DNA from: Oceanospirillales bacterium
GTDB taxonomy: Bacteria; Pseudomonadota; Gammaproteobacteria; Pseudomonadales; Endozoicomonadaceae
Reading direction: 5' to 3'
Length of the DNA: 64,000 nucleotides
Assembly: GCA_004762125.1 (NCBI GenBank)
Contig: SIHQ01000008.1
Location: forward strand, 104,173 to 168,172
Numbering within the stretch: the stretch's first letter is position 1; every line of letters begins with the position of its first letter. The notes below the pieces were generated by a model, which was not told the origin of the DNA, did not search any database, and saw only the letters and a list, made by a program, of their open reading frames with translations. Shown here in pieces: positions 30,813 to 39,864 of the stretch. Both the position numbers and the translations under genes were made by a program.

Positions 30813-33800
30813 GTGGTAAAGCCTAGTATTCGAAAAAAAATCATACTTTTTACGGTCGTACCTATTACGCTCTTTTACAATTTCCTGAGTGCAATTCATA
30901 TTTATTCGAGTTTCGAAAGTTCTTCAAAAGACATCGAAACTCAAATGCGAAACACCGTTGTCCATTTCACTCAGGCCATCAATGTCAATGTCATGAACAT
31001 CCAATCCTCTGCGAGTGCCAGAGTGAAATTATTACGTGATGCCACAGAAACAGACACGTATTTATTAGTAAAAAACTTCCTCGGTATCAGCCCTTATCTG
31101 GTCAGTGTCAGCTGGGTCGACATCAATAATCCGGTCGATGGGGCTATCTGTGCACAGATACATTCCGGTCAGTTAAACCGCTGTAGAGAAGAACAGTTTC
31201 CAAACTTCACCAGTAAATCTGACTGGTTATCTATCTATAACAAGGGCGCTTACTGGTCATCTTTATATAAAGATCACAGGTCTAGCAAACGGTTGATCAG
31301 TTATTTTCTACCTGCTCCCGGCAAACAACATTTACTCAAACTGGATCTAGATATCCGCCAGCTGGTGTTGTCCATCATTGATCCGTCACTTTATACCGGC
31401 CAAGGAATTTCTATCAATATGTGGAAGTTCAACATGGTTGATTACGATGGCGATTATTTGTACAGCGACAGCGTTCAGGCCAACCGTTACAGTCACAAAA
31501 ATTTGAGAGAAACCGGTAAAATTTATGGTATAAAAAATTTCGGCGAAGACATCTCTCAGCTAATAGACAATGACCTACCCCATCATTTTCGAGCTTGGCT
31601 ACCTAACCCTCAATACCAGAAAGAGTATTGGTTTTTCGGGGCTCCGGTAAGTTCCGTAAAGTGGTGGTTGTACACGTCAGTGAGTCGCCAGCATGCCTTG
31701 CAGGGCATTCTGGAGTTAGCATTAATGGATGTACTCGTTATGCTGCTTTCCCTGTTGCTGATACTCACCGGAATCTGGTATTCATCAAAGAGAATTACCC
31801 GTCCTCTTATCCAGCTCAAGGACTGTATGGATCAGTTTATTCACAGTCATCAACTCATACCTCTACCGGAAGCAGGAAGAAGCGATGAAACAGCTTCCCT
31901 AAGCCACTCATTTATCAAATTGACCCAGTGGCTGGAGAATCGGGATAGAGAGTTACAAGTTGCAAGAGCCAATAATATGGGACACATTGTTCAGGGTATG
32001 CAGGGAAGTTATTTTTACTTTCAACTCAACACCAGTGAAGAAGTGGTGTATATCAGTCCTTCTGCAAAAGCCATCACAGGTTACGATATTGAACAGCTAT
32101 CCCGTTCTCTCTCAGCCTCACTGAACAGCGATAAAGACCGTTCCCGTTTTAACCACTCCTTCCAAACTATTCTCAAGGGTGAGGAGGCTGAAGCGTTTGA
32201 GATTGACATCCACCATGCTGATGGACGAATCAGAACACTTGAAATATTCTGGAGCTATTTTGAGCAAGGCAACCAACCCAACATGATCGAAGGGCTTGCC
32301 AATGATGTGACCGAGCGCGTAGCCGATACAGAAAAATTCAAGGCACTAATGAACTCCGCTCCTGACGCCATGATCATTATTAATCCCGACGGCATTATTT
32401 CCATGGTCAACTCGCGCGCCCTATCGCTGTTTAAAGGAAATCGTGACAACTTGTTGAGCATGCCTTTGTCAGTGTTAATTCCACCCGAAGGCAGAGACTC
32501 TCATCCACTATTAAAAGCGCTGCAAAGCAAAAACTGGCCAGCATGCAGTATCTCTCAATACGAAGCCTGCGCCATTACTTTTGCCGGAGCCCCCTTCCCT
32601 GCTGAACTAACCAGCAATCCACTGGTTACCAGAGAAGGTGTTCTGGTGTCTGTCGTTATTCGCGACATCAGTGAACGAAAACAAATCGAGAAAGATCTTT
32701 TGGCTGCTCATGATCAGGCCGTCAAAGCCAGTCGATCAAAAAGTCTTTTTCTGTCCTGCATGAGTCATGAACTGAGAACTCCCCTCAACGGTGTTATTGG
32801 CTACGCTCAGGTATTGCAAAGATCCAGTGGATTGAATCCAGAGCAACATCAGAGACTCGCCATTCTTGAACGCTGTGGCCAGAGCCTGCTGACACTGATC
32901 AATGACATTCTGGATCTGACTAAAATCGAAAGTCAGGGTATTGTTCTTCACCCCGTCTCCTTCAGTTTGAAAAATCTGTTTGAAGAGCAGACATTACTTT
33001 TTACTCCCAGAGCAGAAAACAAGTCACTGACACTGATTCCCCACATTGACTCCAATTTACCGGAGTGGATTGAGGCTGATGAAGTCAAACTCAAGCAGGT
33101 ACTGACCAACCTATTGGGAAATGCGATCAAATACACCGAGTCCGGATCCATCAGCTTCGAGGCAACCCGATTTCAGGGACAAGTCAAAATCTCGGTATCT
33201 GATACAGGAATCGGTATTGAATCTGACAATATCGAAACGATTTTCGATCCTTTTCAACAACTCGATGCCGGGCTAAAAAGAGGAGGCACCGGACTTGGTC
33301 TGGCCATCAGTAGAAGTCTGGTCAGAGCACTAGGGGATGACTTAATGGTTACCAGCCACCCTGGAGCCGGTAGTTGTTTCTCCTTTCATATTCCTTTGGT
33401 ACAAGCCACTGCCTTAAAAGATGGCCAGCAATTGTCTAATGAGAATGTTGAACTCGTCATTCCAAAAGGCTCTCACTATACAATCCTGATTGTTGATGAC
33501 ATCAAGATCAACAGGGACCTTCTGAGAGATATCGTTCAGGTTTCAGGCTTTGACACTGTTGAGGCCAGTAATGGTCTTGAAGCCCTTGAAAAACTCGAAG
33601 AACAGCCCGTAGATCTGGTATTACTGGATATCCGAATGCCAAAAATGGATGGCTTCGAAGTTATTTCACGCATTCGACAACACCCAGAGTGGCAGCTAAT
33701 CCCCGTTATAGCCGTAACCGCCAGTACGGGAGCCGACTTTAAAAGCCAGCTTTCACAGTATGGCTTCAGTGGTTCATTATCAAAACCTTTCAGCCTTAAC

Positions 33801-34103
33801 CACCTGCTGCAACTCATGTCCAAGCAGCTTAATCTGGAATGCATAAGCAGGCATGAAGCCGGTTTGAATCAAAGCAAAGAACTGCAGCCTATTGTTGCTC
33901 ATCACATAGAGCACATCAGGGCTGAAATTAATAAAACGATTGAAACGGGTGATATTGAGTCTCTGACTGCCTTGGTCAACTACTGCCAGACACATAAGCT
34001 AGATGACTACAGCGAACATATCAGGTTACTGGCGGATACGTGTGACGTTGCAGAATTGGAGAAGTTCTACCAATCTCTAGCAAAAAACAAGGCATTACAC
34101 TGA
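30813..34103 (+). CDS. Hybrid sensor histidine kinase / response regulator
   Basis: A 1096-residue membrane sensor. TM1 is at about residues 10-30, followed by a periplasmic sensor region (about 35-295, cache-like). TM2 is near 300-320, then HAMP (about 322-375) and two PAS domains (about 385-505 and 510-625). HisKA has phosphoacceptor His652 in MSHELRTPLNG. HATPase_c has N, G1 and G2 boxes (LKQVLTNLLGNAIKYTE, VSDTGIGI, GGTGLGLAISRSL). The receiver has Asp939 in LLDIRMPKMDG and Lys in LSKPFS. About 90 helical C-terminal residues lack an obvious Hpt histidine. Start GTG at 30813 begins VKPSIRKKIILFTVV. No cognate regulator is adjacent. Confidence 0.93.
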   Translation: MVKPSIRKKIILFTVVPITLFYNFLSAIHIYSSFESSSKDIETQMRNTVVHFTQAINVNVMNIQSSASARVKLLRDATETDTYLLVKNFLGISPYLVSVSWVDINNPVDGAICAQIHSGQLNRCREEQFPNFTSKSDWLSIYNKGAYWSSLYKDHRSSKRLISYFLPAPGKQHLLKLDLDIRQLVLSIIDPSLYTGQGISINMWKFNMVDYDGDYLYSDSVQANRYSHKNLRETGKIYGIKNFGEDISQLIDNDLPHHFRAWLPNPQYQKEYWFFGAPVSSVKWWLYTSVSRQHALQGILELALMDVLVMLLSLLLILTGIWYSSKRITRPLIQLKDCMDQFIHSHQLIPLPEAGRSDETASLSHSFIKLTQWLENRDRELQVARANNMGHIVQGMQGSYFYFQLNTSEEVVYISPSAKAITGYDIEQLSRSLSASLNSDKDRSRFNHSFQTILKGEEAEAFEIDIHHADGRIRTLEIFWSYFEQGNQPNMIEGLANDVTERVADTEKFKALMNSAPDAMIIINPDGIISMVNSRALSLFKGNRDNLLSMPLSVLIPPEGRDSHPLLKALQSKNWPACSISQYEACAITFAGAPFPAELTSNPLVTREGVLVSVVIRDISERKQIEKDLLAAHDQAVKASRSKSLFLSCMSHELRTPLNGVIGYAQVLQRSSGLNPEQHQRLAILERCGQSLLTLINDILDLTKIESQGIVLHPVSFSLKNLFEEQTLLFTPRAENKSLTLIPHIDSNLPEWIEADEVKLKQVLTNLLGNAIKYTESGSISFEATRFQGQVKISVSDTGIGIESDNIETIFDPFQQLDAGLKRGGTGLGLAISRSLVRALGDDLMVTSHPGAGSCFSFHIPLVQATALKDGQQLSNENVELVIPKGSHYTILIVDDIKINRDLLRDIVQVSGFDTVEASNGLEALEKLEEQPVDLVLLDIRMPKMDGFEVISRIRQHPEWQLIPVIAVTASTGADFKSQLSQYGFSGSLSKPFSLNHLLQLMSKQLNLECISRHEAGLNQSKELQPIVAHHIEHIRAEINKTIETGDIESLTALVNYCQTHKLDDYSEHIRLLADTCDVAELEKFYQSLAKNKALH

Positions 34104-34233
34104 ACCCATGGAGTCGTCGCTCACTCCAACCATCCACTTTTTGGAGGCTCGTGGTGCTTCGCTTTTTTACCACATAGCCTACTCACATATTCAAATCCTT
34201 TGGGTATAATGGATCAATTTTTGAGTATCAATA

Positions 34234-34569
34234 ATGTCACAAGCAGTTAATATTGAACAAATTCAGACTCATCTGATTGAAGCCCTGAAAGAGCTTTACC
34301 CTTTGGCCATGAAAGCAGATGAGCAGCTGGAACAGTTACAAAGTGAAGACAAAGGAAAGTTTACAGCTATCTTCCAGAAAGAAGCTGGCTACGGCGTAGA
34401 AGCCAATAATTTTCTTCCTTACCTCATTGAATTAAACGACGAAATTCAAAGTCTAAAAATGATGGAACCACAGAATCAACAGAACAAAATAAAACAGATT
34501 CTAGCGAAAATTAAGGAAATGCATAAGGTTCTTGCCAATTTTCACAACATAAACGACTCTGATAGCTAA
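34234..34569 (+). CDS. Small hypothetical helical protein
   Basis: A 111-residue, almost wholly alpha-helical, acidic cytoplasmic protein (MSQAVNIEQIQTHLIEALKEL ... KQILAKIKEMHKVLANF) with coiled-coil character. No signal peptide and no recognised family. It stands alone between the histidine kinase and a small secreted protein. Coding potential looks good: protein-like composition and a full-length start. Confidence 0.6.
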   Translation: MSQAVNIEQIQTHLIEALKELYPLAMKADEQLEQLQSEDKGKFTAIFQKEAGYGVEANNFLPYLIELNDEIQSLKMMEPQNQQNKIKQILAKIKEMHKVLANFHNINDSDS

Positions 34570-34715
34570 AACAGGCCGTTTTATAGACTAAAACGCTGAC
34601 AGCAAACACTGATTTTGTCTTGTTGTCGGCGTTGCAACTTCCTTCCTCTTCTTTGAAAATAAGCATACCTAGCCAGAAGCTGTTAATGCACTCAAAATAT
34701 TGAAAGGCTTATCGT

Positions 34716-35150
34716 ATGCAATTAATAAGAGCGATAAATATCATCTCTGGCCTACTGCTGGCTATAACCTATGCCACACCCATATTCGCTTTGAACAGTG
34801 ATTATACAGACAGTTATTTCTGGTCATCCTACCAAAGTAAGGATGCGACACTTATTCAGCGTATTAACACCAGACAGTTTGATATAGACAAAATCAGCAT
34901 TATGAAGGTTTTTTTGAATGAATTTACTTCTAGGCTAAGATTCGAGACTTTTTTAACCATCATCGACAGACTCAATTTTGAAAGCTCAAAGCTCCATGTC
35001 GCCAATATGCTGACAGAACATATTGAAAGGCCAACAGATAAACAGCAATGCAGGATGTTACAGAGTTTTTCATCGAAGATGGTTCAAAATGAAGTTTTCA
35101 ATATGATGAAATTGAATGAAAAAGAGACTATTTCGATCTGTGACAGATGA
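34716..35150 (+). CDS. Small secreted hypothetical protein
   Basis: 144 residues. A signal peptide (MQLIRAINIISGLLLAITYATPIFA) has a cleavage site after IFA. The mature part has two helical units around FLNEFTSRLRFETFLTIIDRLNFESSKLHVANML and a Cys pair (QQC, SIC) that could form a disulfide. The alternation of short helices with F-D/E-S-x-K/R-L motifs faintly resembles DUF4476-type repeats, which is weak. It probably goes to the periplasm or outside. It ends just before the duplicated tRNA-Arg fragment. Confidence 0.6.
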   Translation: MQLIRAINIISGLLLAITYATPIFALNSDYTDSYFWSSYQSKDATLIQRINTRQFDIDKISIMKVFLNEFTSRLRFETFLTIIDRLNFESSKLHVANMLTEHIERPTDKQQCRMLQSFSSKMVQNEVFNMMKLNEKETISICDR

Positions 35151-35154
35151 GAGA

Positions 35155-35185
35155 ACAGAACTGGTGCTCCCGAGTCGAGTCGAAC
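35155..35185. repeat. Degenerate copy of the tRNA-Arg 3' end (possible att site)
   Basis: These 31 bases match 36651-36681 at 28 positions, covering the 3' flank, CCA, acceptor stem and part of the T arm of the tRNA-Arg. The same orientation and placement downstream of the tRNA 3' end fit an old attachment-site duplication bounding 35.15-36.66 kb. Confidence 0.55.
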
Positions 35186-35301
35186 TACAGGAAATATTTT
35201 GATTCTGTATGCCCTTGAACAATCATTGATTATAATTTATCTGTTCTCATTGACCCTCGATAGTTCTGAAAAATAAACAGAAATTTTATTGGCACTGTCA
35301 T

Positions 35302-35874
35302 TCACTCAGACAATGACGGTAGGCCTATATTGAGAGTTTCAGAATTGAAATTGATGTTATATGCATCAACGTCACTTACTATTACTTCACATCTATTGAT
35401 ATATTCGACAGTTCCATCAGAGTGGTGGAGATTTAAACTTTCTAGTGACACATTTTGAGCATCTCTTTTACAAATAGAACAAAGTGAATATGATTTTTTT
35501 AACATTTTAAGTAAATCATGATGCTTACTTAGTTTCGTCTTTGTCCTCAATTTAATGTCTTCGGCGTCTGGGAAATAATATAACCCACCCATAAACACAG
35601 GTTCACCGTCCTGTTCTTTTATAGATATTGACATGCAAGAATTAGGTTTAAGATTTATTTTCGAAAAACACATCAGAGCATCTATAGATGGCATTATCAC
35701 TCTTAGTTCAGGTTCTTCGATGAGAGGTATATCGGAAATAATAAAATGACTGTGATCGGGTAATTCTATTTGCTGTGTAGAAGAACAAATCGTATCAGCA
35801 CTAATATTTATGTTTGCTTGAATCATTAAGTACGACATTACTACTAATTTCTTACACATATTCATTACAAACAA
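35302..35874 (-). CDS. Secreted hypothetical protein, AT-rich
   Basis: 190 residues with an N-terminal signal peptide (MCKKLVVMSYLMIQANINISA; the start may be ATG at 35859 rather than 35874). Six cysteines are in the mature part, including SLCSICKRD, suggesting disulfides in the periplasm or outside. Family not recognised. The gene is visibly AT-rich compared with its neighbours and lies between the tRNA-Arg and its 3' repeat, consistent with cargo of a small integrated element. Confidence 0.6.
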   Translation of the reverse strand: MFVMNMCKKLVVMSYLMIQANINISADTICSSTQQIELPDHSHFIISDIPLIEEPELRVIMPSIDALMCFSKINLKPNSCMSISIKEQDGEPVFMGGLYYFPDAEDIKLRTKTKLSKHHDLLKMLKKSYSLCSICKRDAQNVSLESLNLHHSDGTVEYINRCEVIVSDVDAYNINFNSETLNIGLPSLSE

Positions 35875-36650
35875 TCTTATGCGATAAATTCTTACATTAT
35901 AGTTATTATTAAATGGGTGTTATCTATTATAAAATGAACGTCTGTCTCGATATTTGTCATCGAAGCTGCAGGCAGTCTAAGGTTTGATAGACAACATTCC
36001 ACTATGTTTTAGAAATACCTACTAAGTGACGTTTATCTTGCGGATATTAAGTCCATCAATGACATAACCTCTCTCTTCAAGTCTCTGATAATAGCCGGAC
36101 ACCCATAATCTATTGTTGATCCTTCTAGTGCCAGCCGATGCTAGGCATGCGACATATGAAAACAGTTGTCCGGGCACTCACCGCTCAATATTGGTATTGA
36201 GTATGGTGCCTATTGGGATCATTAAATCACTATTGATAGTGTTTCTTCGCTATGGAGTAGGAATTAACGGTCTTATCGCCTGTTTTTTGAACAGAGTCAG
36301 CTAGGGTGTCAGGATTACTCAGATATTCTTCTACAAACGTTTCCTGATGAATACTAAAGTCCATCTAACATCTTCTTGTACTAGAAAAATCTTTACTCTA
36401 TACGCCATGAGATGAAGCCAGTTTCAGTCATAAGCCAAGACTCATGACTGAAACGATCAGGGTTGGATTTTTTAAAGAGTTAGAACAAAAACTGCATAAG
36501 CAAGCCACAAAGCCAAGTCGGTATCAAAAGAGAGCTTAAACTATTGAAAACAAGCATCACCAGCACAGCAAAGTAGAAACCTATACCAATACCTACACCA
36601 AGATGAAAAAAAGTAAGTTTTTTGAAGTGATTGCTAACGTGGAGAAGGAG
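35875..36650. other. Gene-free AT-rich stretch inside the tRNA-Arg-bounded segment
   Basis: About 780 bp with no convincing reading frame. The only frame of note, 36113-36304, is short and has no protein-like composition. I see no recombinase, IS end or RNA gene, so it is probably decayed cargo. Confidence 0.5.
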
Positions 36651-36657
36651 ACAGAAC

Positions 36658-36734
36658 TGGCGCTCCCGAGTGGATTCGAACCACTGGCCTATCGCTTAGG
36701 AGGCGATTGCTCTATCCAGCTGAGCTACGGGAGC
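36658..36734 (-). tRNA. tRNA-Arg (anticodon CCT)
   Basis: On the minus strand, acceptor GCTCCCG pairs with CGGGAGC; D arm TAGCTCAGCTGGATAGAGC; anticodon stem ATCGC/GCGAT with loop CTCCTAA (anticodon CCT); T arm CCAGTGGTTCGAATCCACTCG. The discriminator is G and CCA is encoded. 77 nt, complete. Its 3' end is partly repeated at 35155. Confidence 0.95.
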
Positions 36735-36739
36735 ATAAG

Positions 36740-36773
36740 AAAAACCGGCAACTGATTTCCGTGCCGGTTTTTT
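36740..36773. terminator. Bidirectional terminator between tRNA-Arg and the flgM-like gene
   Basis: AAAAACCGGCA, an 11-base loop and TGCCGGTTTTTT. On the minus strand it lies downstream of the FlgM-like gene and upstream of the tRNA, so it probably ends the flgM-like transcript. Confidence 0.8.
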
Positions 36774-36859
36774 GCATTCTATATAATGAAGTGATTTTTG
36801 CCAATACTGCCTGAAGCTTATCGTTAAAAAAAAAACGATTCTCTAAACAGTTGATTCCA

Positions 36860-37045
36860 TTATTGTTTAGGCAGAGTTCTTTCAACAGCTTGTTCAAATT
36901 TCAACAGTTTTTCAGCAAGCCGACCGCTGTTCACTTTCAAAGTGCCTTCCTGGTAAGCCTTCCTCAGCATCTGAATACGGGAACGCCGATCTTCAAGGTG
37001 CTTTTGATCTATTTCATTACTGCCAACATCAAGATTTCTATCCAT
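36860..37045 (-). CDS. FlgM-like anti-sigma-28 factor
   Basis: A short protein of 61 aa. Residues 19-52 read RRSRIQMLRKAYQEGTLKV, then NSGRLAEKLLKFE, matching the C-terminal FliA-binding half of FlgM (R..kv..L..ai..G.y.vd...iA.kLl.fE). The usual length is about 90-105 aa, so the disordered N-terminal part is short. AGGAGG lies 4 bp before the ATG, a strong ribosome site. Two genes away are an HsbR-like phosphatase and an HsbA-like STAS protein; in Pseudomonas HsbA binds FlgM. I infer the three act together on flagellar sigma-28. Assignment is from the motif by eye. Confidence 0.7.
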   Translation of the reverse strand: MDRNLDVGSNEIDQKHLEDRRSRIQMLRKAYQEGTLKVNSGRLAEKLLKFEQAVERTLPKQ

Positions 37046-37289
37046 GATACCTCCTGAGCGTGACGTGACTCATATTCGCACATAGAGCAACCTCACACCA
37101 GAGTATTTTTTAAACGACCTATTCTGAAAATATCGACCTGATAGATTTTACTTTATTTTACGGACAATAGAATAATTCCGTGAAATACTCATAGTCAGAA
37201 AGTGCCTTTGCGTCTAACTTATTCACACTCTGGTGCCACACTCTAAACTAAGGTATATAAAATACATCAGGGACGAGGAGGAACGTGCT

Positions 37290-38006
37290 GTGGCAAAAAC
37301 ATCTGATATTTCCAAGTTTGGTAAAATGAAAAACATCTTCTTAGCAATACTATTATCCTGCGGCATGATCAGTATCAGTCACGCTGAAGTGGTGTCCTAT
37401 GACGATCCTTGGGAAGGTGCTAACCGCGCCATATTCAAGTTTAACGACACGATTGATACCTATACTCTGAAACCCCTTGCTCAAGGCTATGACAAAGTTA
37501 CTCCTAAGCCAATACAGAATCTGGTGAGTAATTTTTTCAATAATCTGGGTGAAATTCGCAACGCAGCCAATGCGCTACTGCAATTCAAACTGGGTGAAAC
37601 AGCAACCGCTCTCGGACGCTTTGGTCTGAATTCAACGGTTGGCATGTTAGGTATGGTGGATGTAGCCACTCCGCTGGGAATGGAAGAAAAGTATGAAGAT
37701 TTCGGCCTGACACTGGCCAAGTGGGGAGCACCATCCGGACCTTACGTTGTTCTGCCGATATTTGGCCCAAAAACCTTGCGCTCCGGCCTTGGTCTTTATC
37801 CAGATTCAGCACTGAATCCTCAAGGTTATATCTCTCCTGATAAAGATAGGTACATCACCAAAGGGATTGATCTCGTCAATATCCGCACACATCTGCTAGG
37901 CTCTGAGGAGCTTGTGGTAGGAGATCGTTATTCTTTTATTCGTGATGCCTACCTGCAGCGCCGTGAATACATGATTACCGGCGAGCTTCCAGGCGACGGT
38001 TTCTGA
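37290..38006 (+). CDS. mlaA: MlaA (VacJ) family lipid-asymmetry lipoprotein
   Basis: Outer-membrane lipoprotein that removes mislocalised phospholipids from the outer leaflet for the Mla pathway. GAGGAGG at 37275-37281 lies 8 bp before GTG at 37290 (VAKTSDISKFGKMKN), which I take as the start; ATG at 37326 is the alternative. The signal sequence ends in a lipobox-like LLSCG. The mature protein has family motifs DDPWEGANRAIFKFND, NNLGEIRNAANALLQ and LAKWGAPSGPYVVLPIFGPKTLR. Other mla genes are elsewhere, as is common. Confidence 0.93.
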   Translation: MAKTSDISKFGKMKNIFLAILLSCGMISISHAEVVSYDDPWEGANRAIFKFNDTIDTYTLKPLAQGYDKVTPKPIQNLVSNFFNNLGEIRNAANALLQFKLGETATALGRFGLNSTVGMLGMVDVATPLGMEEKYEDFGLTLAKWGAPSGPYVVLPIFGPKTLRSGLGLYPDSALNPQGYISPDKDRYITKGIDLVNIRTHLLGSEELVVGDRYSFIRDAYLQRREYMITGELPGDGF

Positions 38007-38150
38007 TCCAGATTCTTACACCGGCGCTGCTTGCGGCAGTGCCGGGTTGAGAGTATGTTTCCAGTAACAAACATATTAACTATACCTGTTCGTTTCTATA
38101 GCGCACTCTGAGCATAATCCCATGTTTCCTGTTAACCGGGAGGTTCCCAT

Positions 38151-39329
38151 ATGAGTCTGGCCAGCAACACTATTCTGGTCATTGATGACGACACTATTGT
38201 CAGAGAAAGTATCGTAGCTTATCTCGAAGACAGTGGTTTCAGAGTGATTCAGGCTGAGAACGGCGAACAGGGGCTGGCAACTTATTCAGAAGTGTCTCCG
38301 AACCTGATTTTATGTGATCTGCGAATGCCCCGTATGGATGGCCTTGCTGTACTCCGTAACGTTCGTGAGTTATCGCTGGACACTCCTTTTATCGTTGTTT
38401 CAGGTGCAGGAGTGATGGCCGATGTTGTCGAAGCTCTGAGACTGGGCGCCAACGATTACATCATCAAGCCTATTGTAGACCTCGAAGTACTCGAGTACGC
38501 GATTAATCGGGCTCTTGAAAATGCCCAGCTGACACTAGAAAATCGACGATACAGAGAAAGCCTTGAGGAAGCGATTAAAACCCTTGAGAGCAACCTTCAC
38601 CTGTTGAAAGAAGATCAAAAGGCAGGTCGGCAGGTTCAGATGCGAATGCTGCCTCAGGAACCTATGTGCTTTGATAACTTCAAAGTCGACCACAAAATCA
38701 TTCCGTCTCTCTACCTCAGTGGCGACTTCGTTGACTACTTTGAACTCAATGAACACAGCTTTGCTTTTTATCTGGCCGATGTTTCCGGTCACGGAGCTTC
38801 GTCTGCCTTCGTCACAGTATTACTAAAACACATGTCGATGCAGTTGTTGCGGGAATATCAGTCCCACGGCGGCAGAGCCAAAGTTAAACCCTCACATGTT
38901 CTGAGTTTTATTAACCGCAGTCTATTGGAAGCCGGGCTTGGCAAACATATCGTGGTGTTTGGTGGCGTAATCGATACCCGGGATGAAACCCTGACTTATG
39001 CCTTTGGAGGGCATTACCCTCTACCCATAATCAGTACACCGGAAAAGACTTGTTGTATTGAAGGACGTGGTTTGCCCGTGGGCCTTTTTGAGGATGCCAG
39101 CTTTCAGGACGTCACAATAGACTTGCCCAAGCAGTTCACCTTGACTATCCTGTCCGACGGTATTCTGGAGGTACTGCCACAGCAGACACTTCAGGAGAAG
39201 GAAGACTACATGTTGTCTGTCATCAGAGAGGGAGCCGATACCGTTTCAGCACTGACCGAAAAATTGGGGTTGCATAAAATCAAGGACACCCCCGATGATG
39301 TTGCCATGCTGATTCTGGCTCGAAGCTGA
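38151..39329 (+). CDS. Response regulator fused to PP2C-type phosphatase, HsbR-like
   Basis: A 392-residue protein. The receiver domain (residues 1-125) has Asp56 in LCDLRMPRMDG, acidic residues in IDDDT, and Lys in YIIKPI. A coiled linker follows (about 130-175), then a SpoIIE/PP2C serine phosphatase (about 190-390) with SGDFVDY, LADVSGHGASSAF and TILSDGILEVL metal-binding aspartates. It dephosphorylates a STAS-domain anti-sigma antagonist in known systems. The next gene, 2 bp downstream, encodes exactly such a protein. The arrangement matches HsbR of Pseudomonas. Confidence 0.88.
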   Translation: MSLASNTILVIDDDTIVRESIVAYLEDSGFRVIQAENGEQGLATYSEVSPNLILCDLRMPRMDGLAVLRNVRELSLDTPFIVVSGAGVMADVVEALRLGANDYIIKPIVDLEVLEYAINRALENAQLTLENRRYRESLEEAIKTLESNLHLLKEDQKAGRQVQMRMLPQEPMCFDNFKVDHKIIPSLYLSGDFVDYFELNEHSFAFYLADVSGHGASSAFVTVLLKHMSMQLLREYQSHGGRAKVKPSHVLSFINRSLLEAGLGKHIVVFGGVIDTRDETLTYAFGGHYPLPIISTPEKTCCIEGRGLPVGLFEDASFQDVTIDLPKQFTLTILSDGILEVLPQQTLQEKEDYMLSVIREGADTVSALTEKLGLHKIKDTPDDVAMLILARS

Positions 39330-39331
39330 GC

Positions 39332-39844
39332 ATGATCCCAGGAAAATTACAGTACGCTGAAAACCAGGGCACCTACATCCTGAAATTGTCAGGTGAAGTG
39401 CGCTTGAACCTATGCTCCAGTCTGGAGCTGTTCCTTGATCGAATGTTTTCCGAACCGGATTTCAAGTCGGTCATCATTGACCTTTCCGTAACAGAGACCA
39501 TCGACAGTACGTCACTTGGGTTACTGGCACGATTGTCTATTCATGCCAAAAAGAAATTTGGTCTGACACCCGTTATTATCTCCACTCAGGAAGATATCAC
39601 CCGTATTCTCATGAGCATGGGCTTCGATACAGTATTCAATATTGTTGAGAAGATTGATGGATTGGAAAACCTGAACCTGGCTCTTAACAATATTGGCTGC
39701 GACTCTACTGACGAGCAGGCTGTACAGGCTCAGCGGGTTATTGATGCTCATAAAGTACTGATGAACATGAATGAAGAAAATCAGAAGGCCTTTGGTGAAC
39801 TGGTTTCCCAACTGGAAGAAGTTCAAAGCCGTCAGGAAAGCTGA
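39332..39844 (+). CDS. STAS-domain anti-sigma factor antagonist, HsbA-like
   Basis: A 170-residue cytoplasmic protein. The STAS domain (residues 1-110) has the phosphorylatable site in VTETIDSTSLGLLARLS (Ser59/Thr60/Ser61 region). About 60 extra charged C-terminal residues follow, as in Pseudomonas HsbA. It is encoded 2 bp after its presumed phosphatase. With the nearby FlgM-like protein it suggests a partner-switch controlling sigma-28, motility or biofilm. Confidence 0.85.
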   Translation: MIPGKLQYAENQGTYILKLSGEVRLNLCSSLELFLDRMFSEPDFKSVIIDLSVTETIDSTSLGLLARLSIHAKKKFGLTPVIISTQEDITRILMSMGFDTVFNIVEKIDGLENLNLALNNIGCDSTDEQAVQAQRVIDAHKVLMNMNEENQKAFGELVSQLEEVQSRQES

Positions 39845-39850
39845 CGGCTT
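39826..39850. terminator. Hairpin at the end of the STAS gene
   Basis: AAGCCGTCAG (39826-39835) and CTGACGGCTT (39841-39850) form a 10-bp perfect stem overlapping the stop codon, between two converging genes. No strong T-run follows, so termination may be weak. Confidence 0.5.
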
Positions 39851-39864
39851 GATTCAGAATATCT

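Noticed and set aside
36113..36304. 63-codon frame in the tRNA-Arg-bounded segment
   Set aside because: No ribosome site, unlikely composition and no continuation; treated as chance.
38015..38045. Terminator after mlaA (CCGGCGCTGC/GGCAGTGCCGG)
   Set aside because: The stem is imperfect and not followed by a T-run; it could be a hairpin but support is too weak to list.
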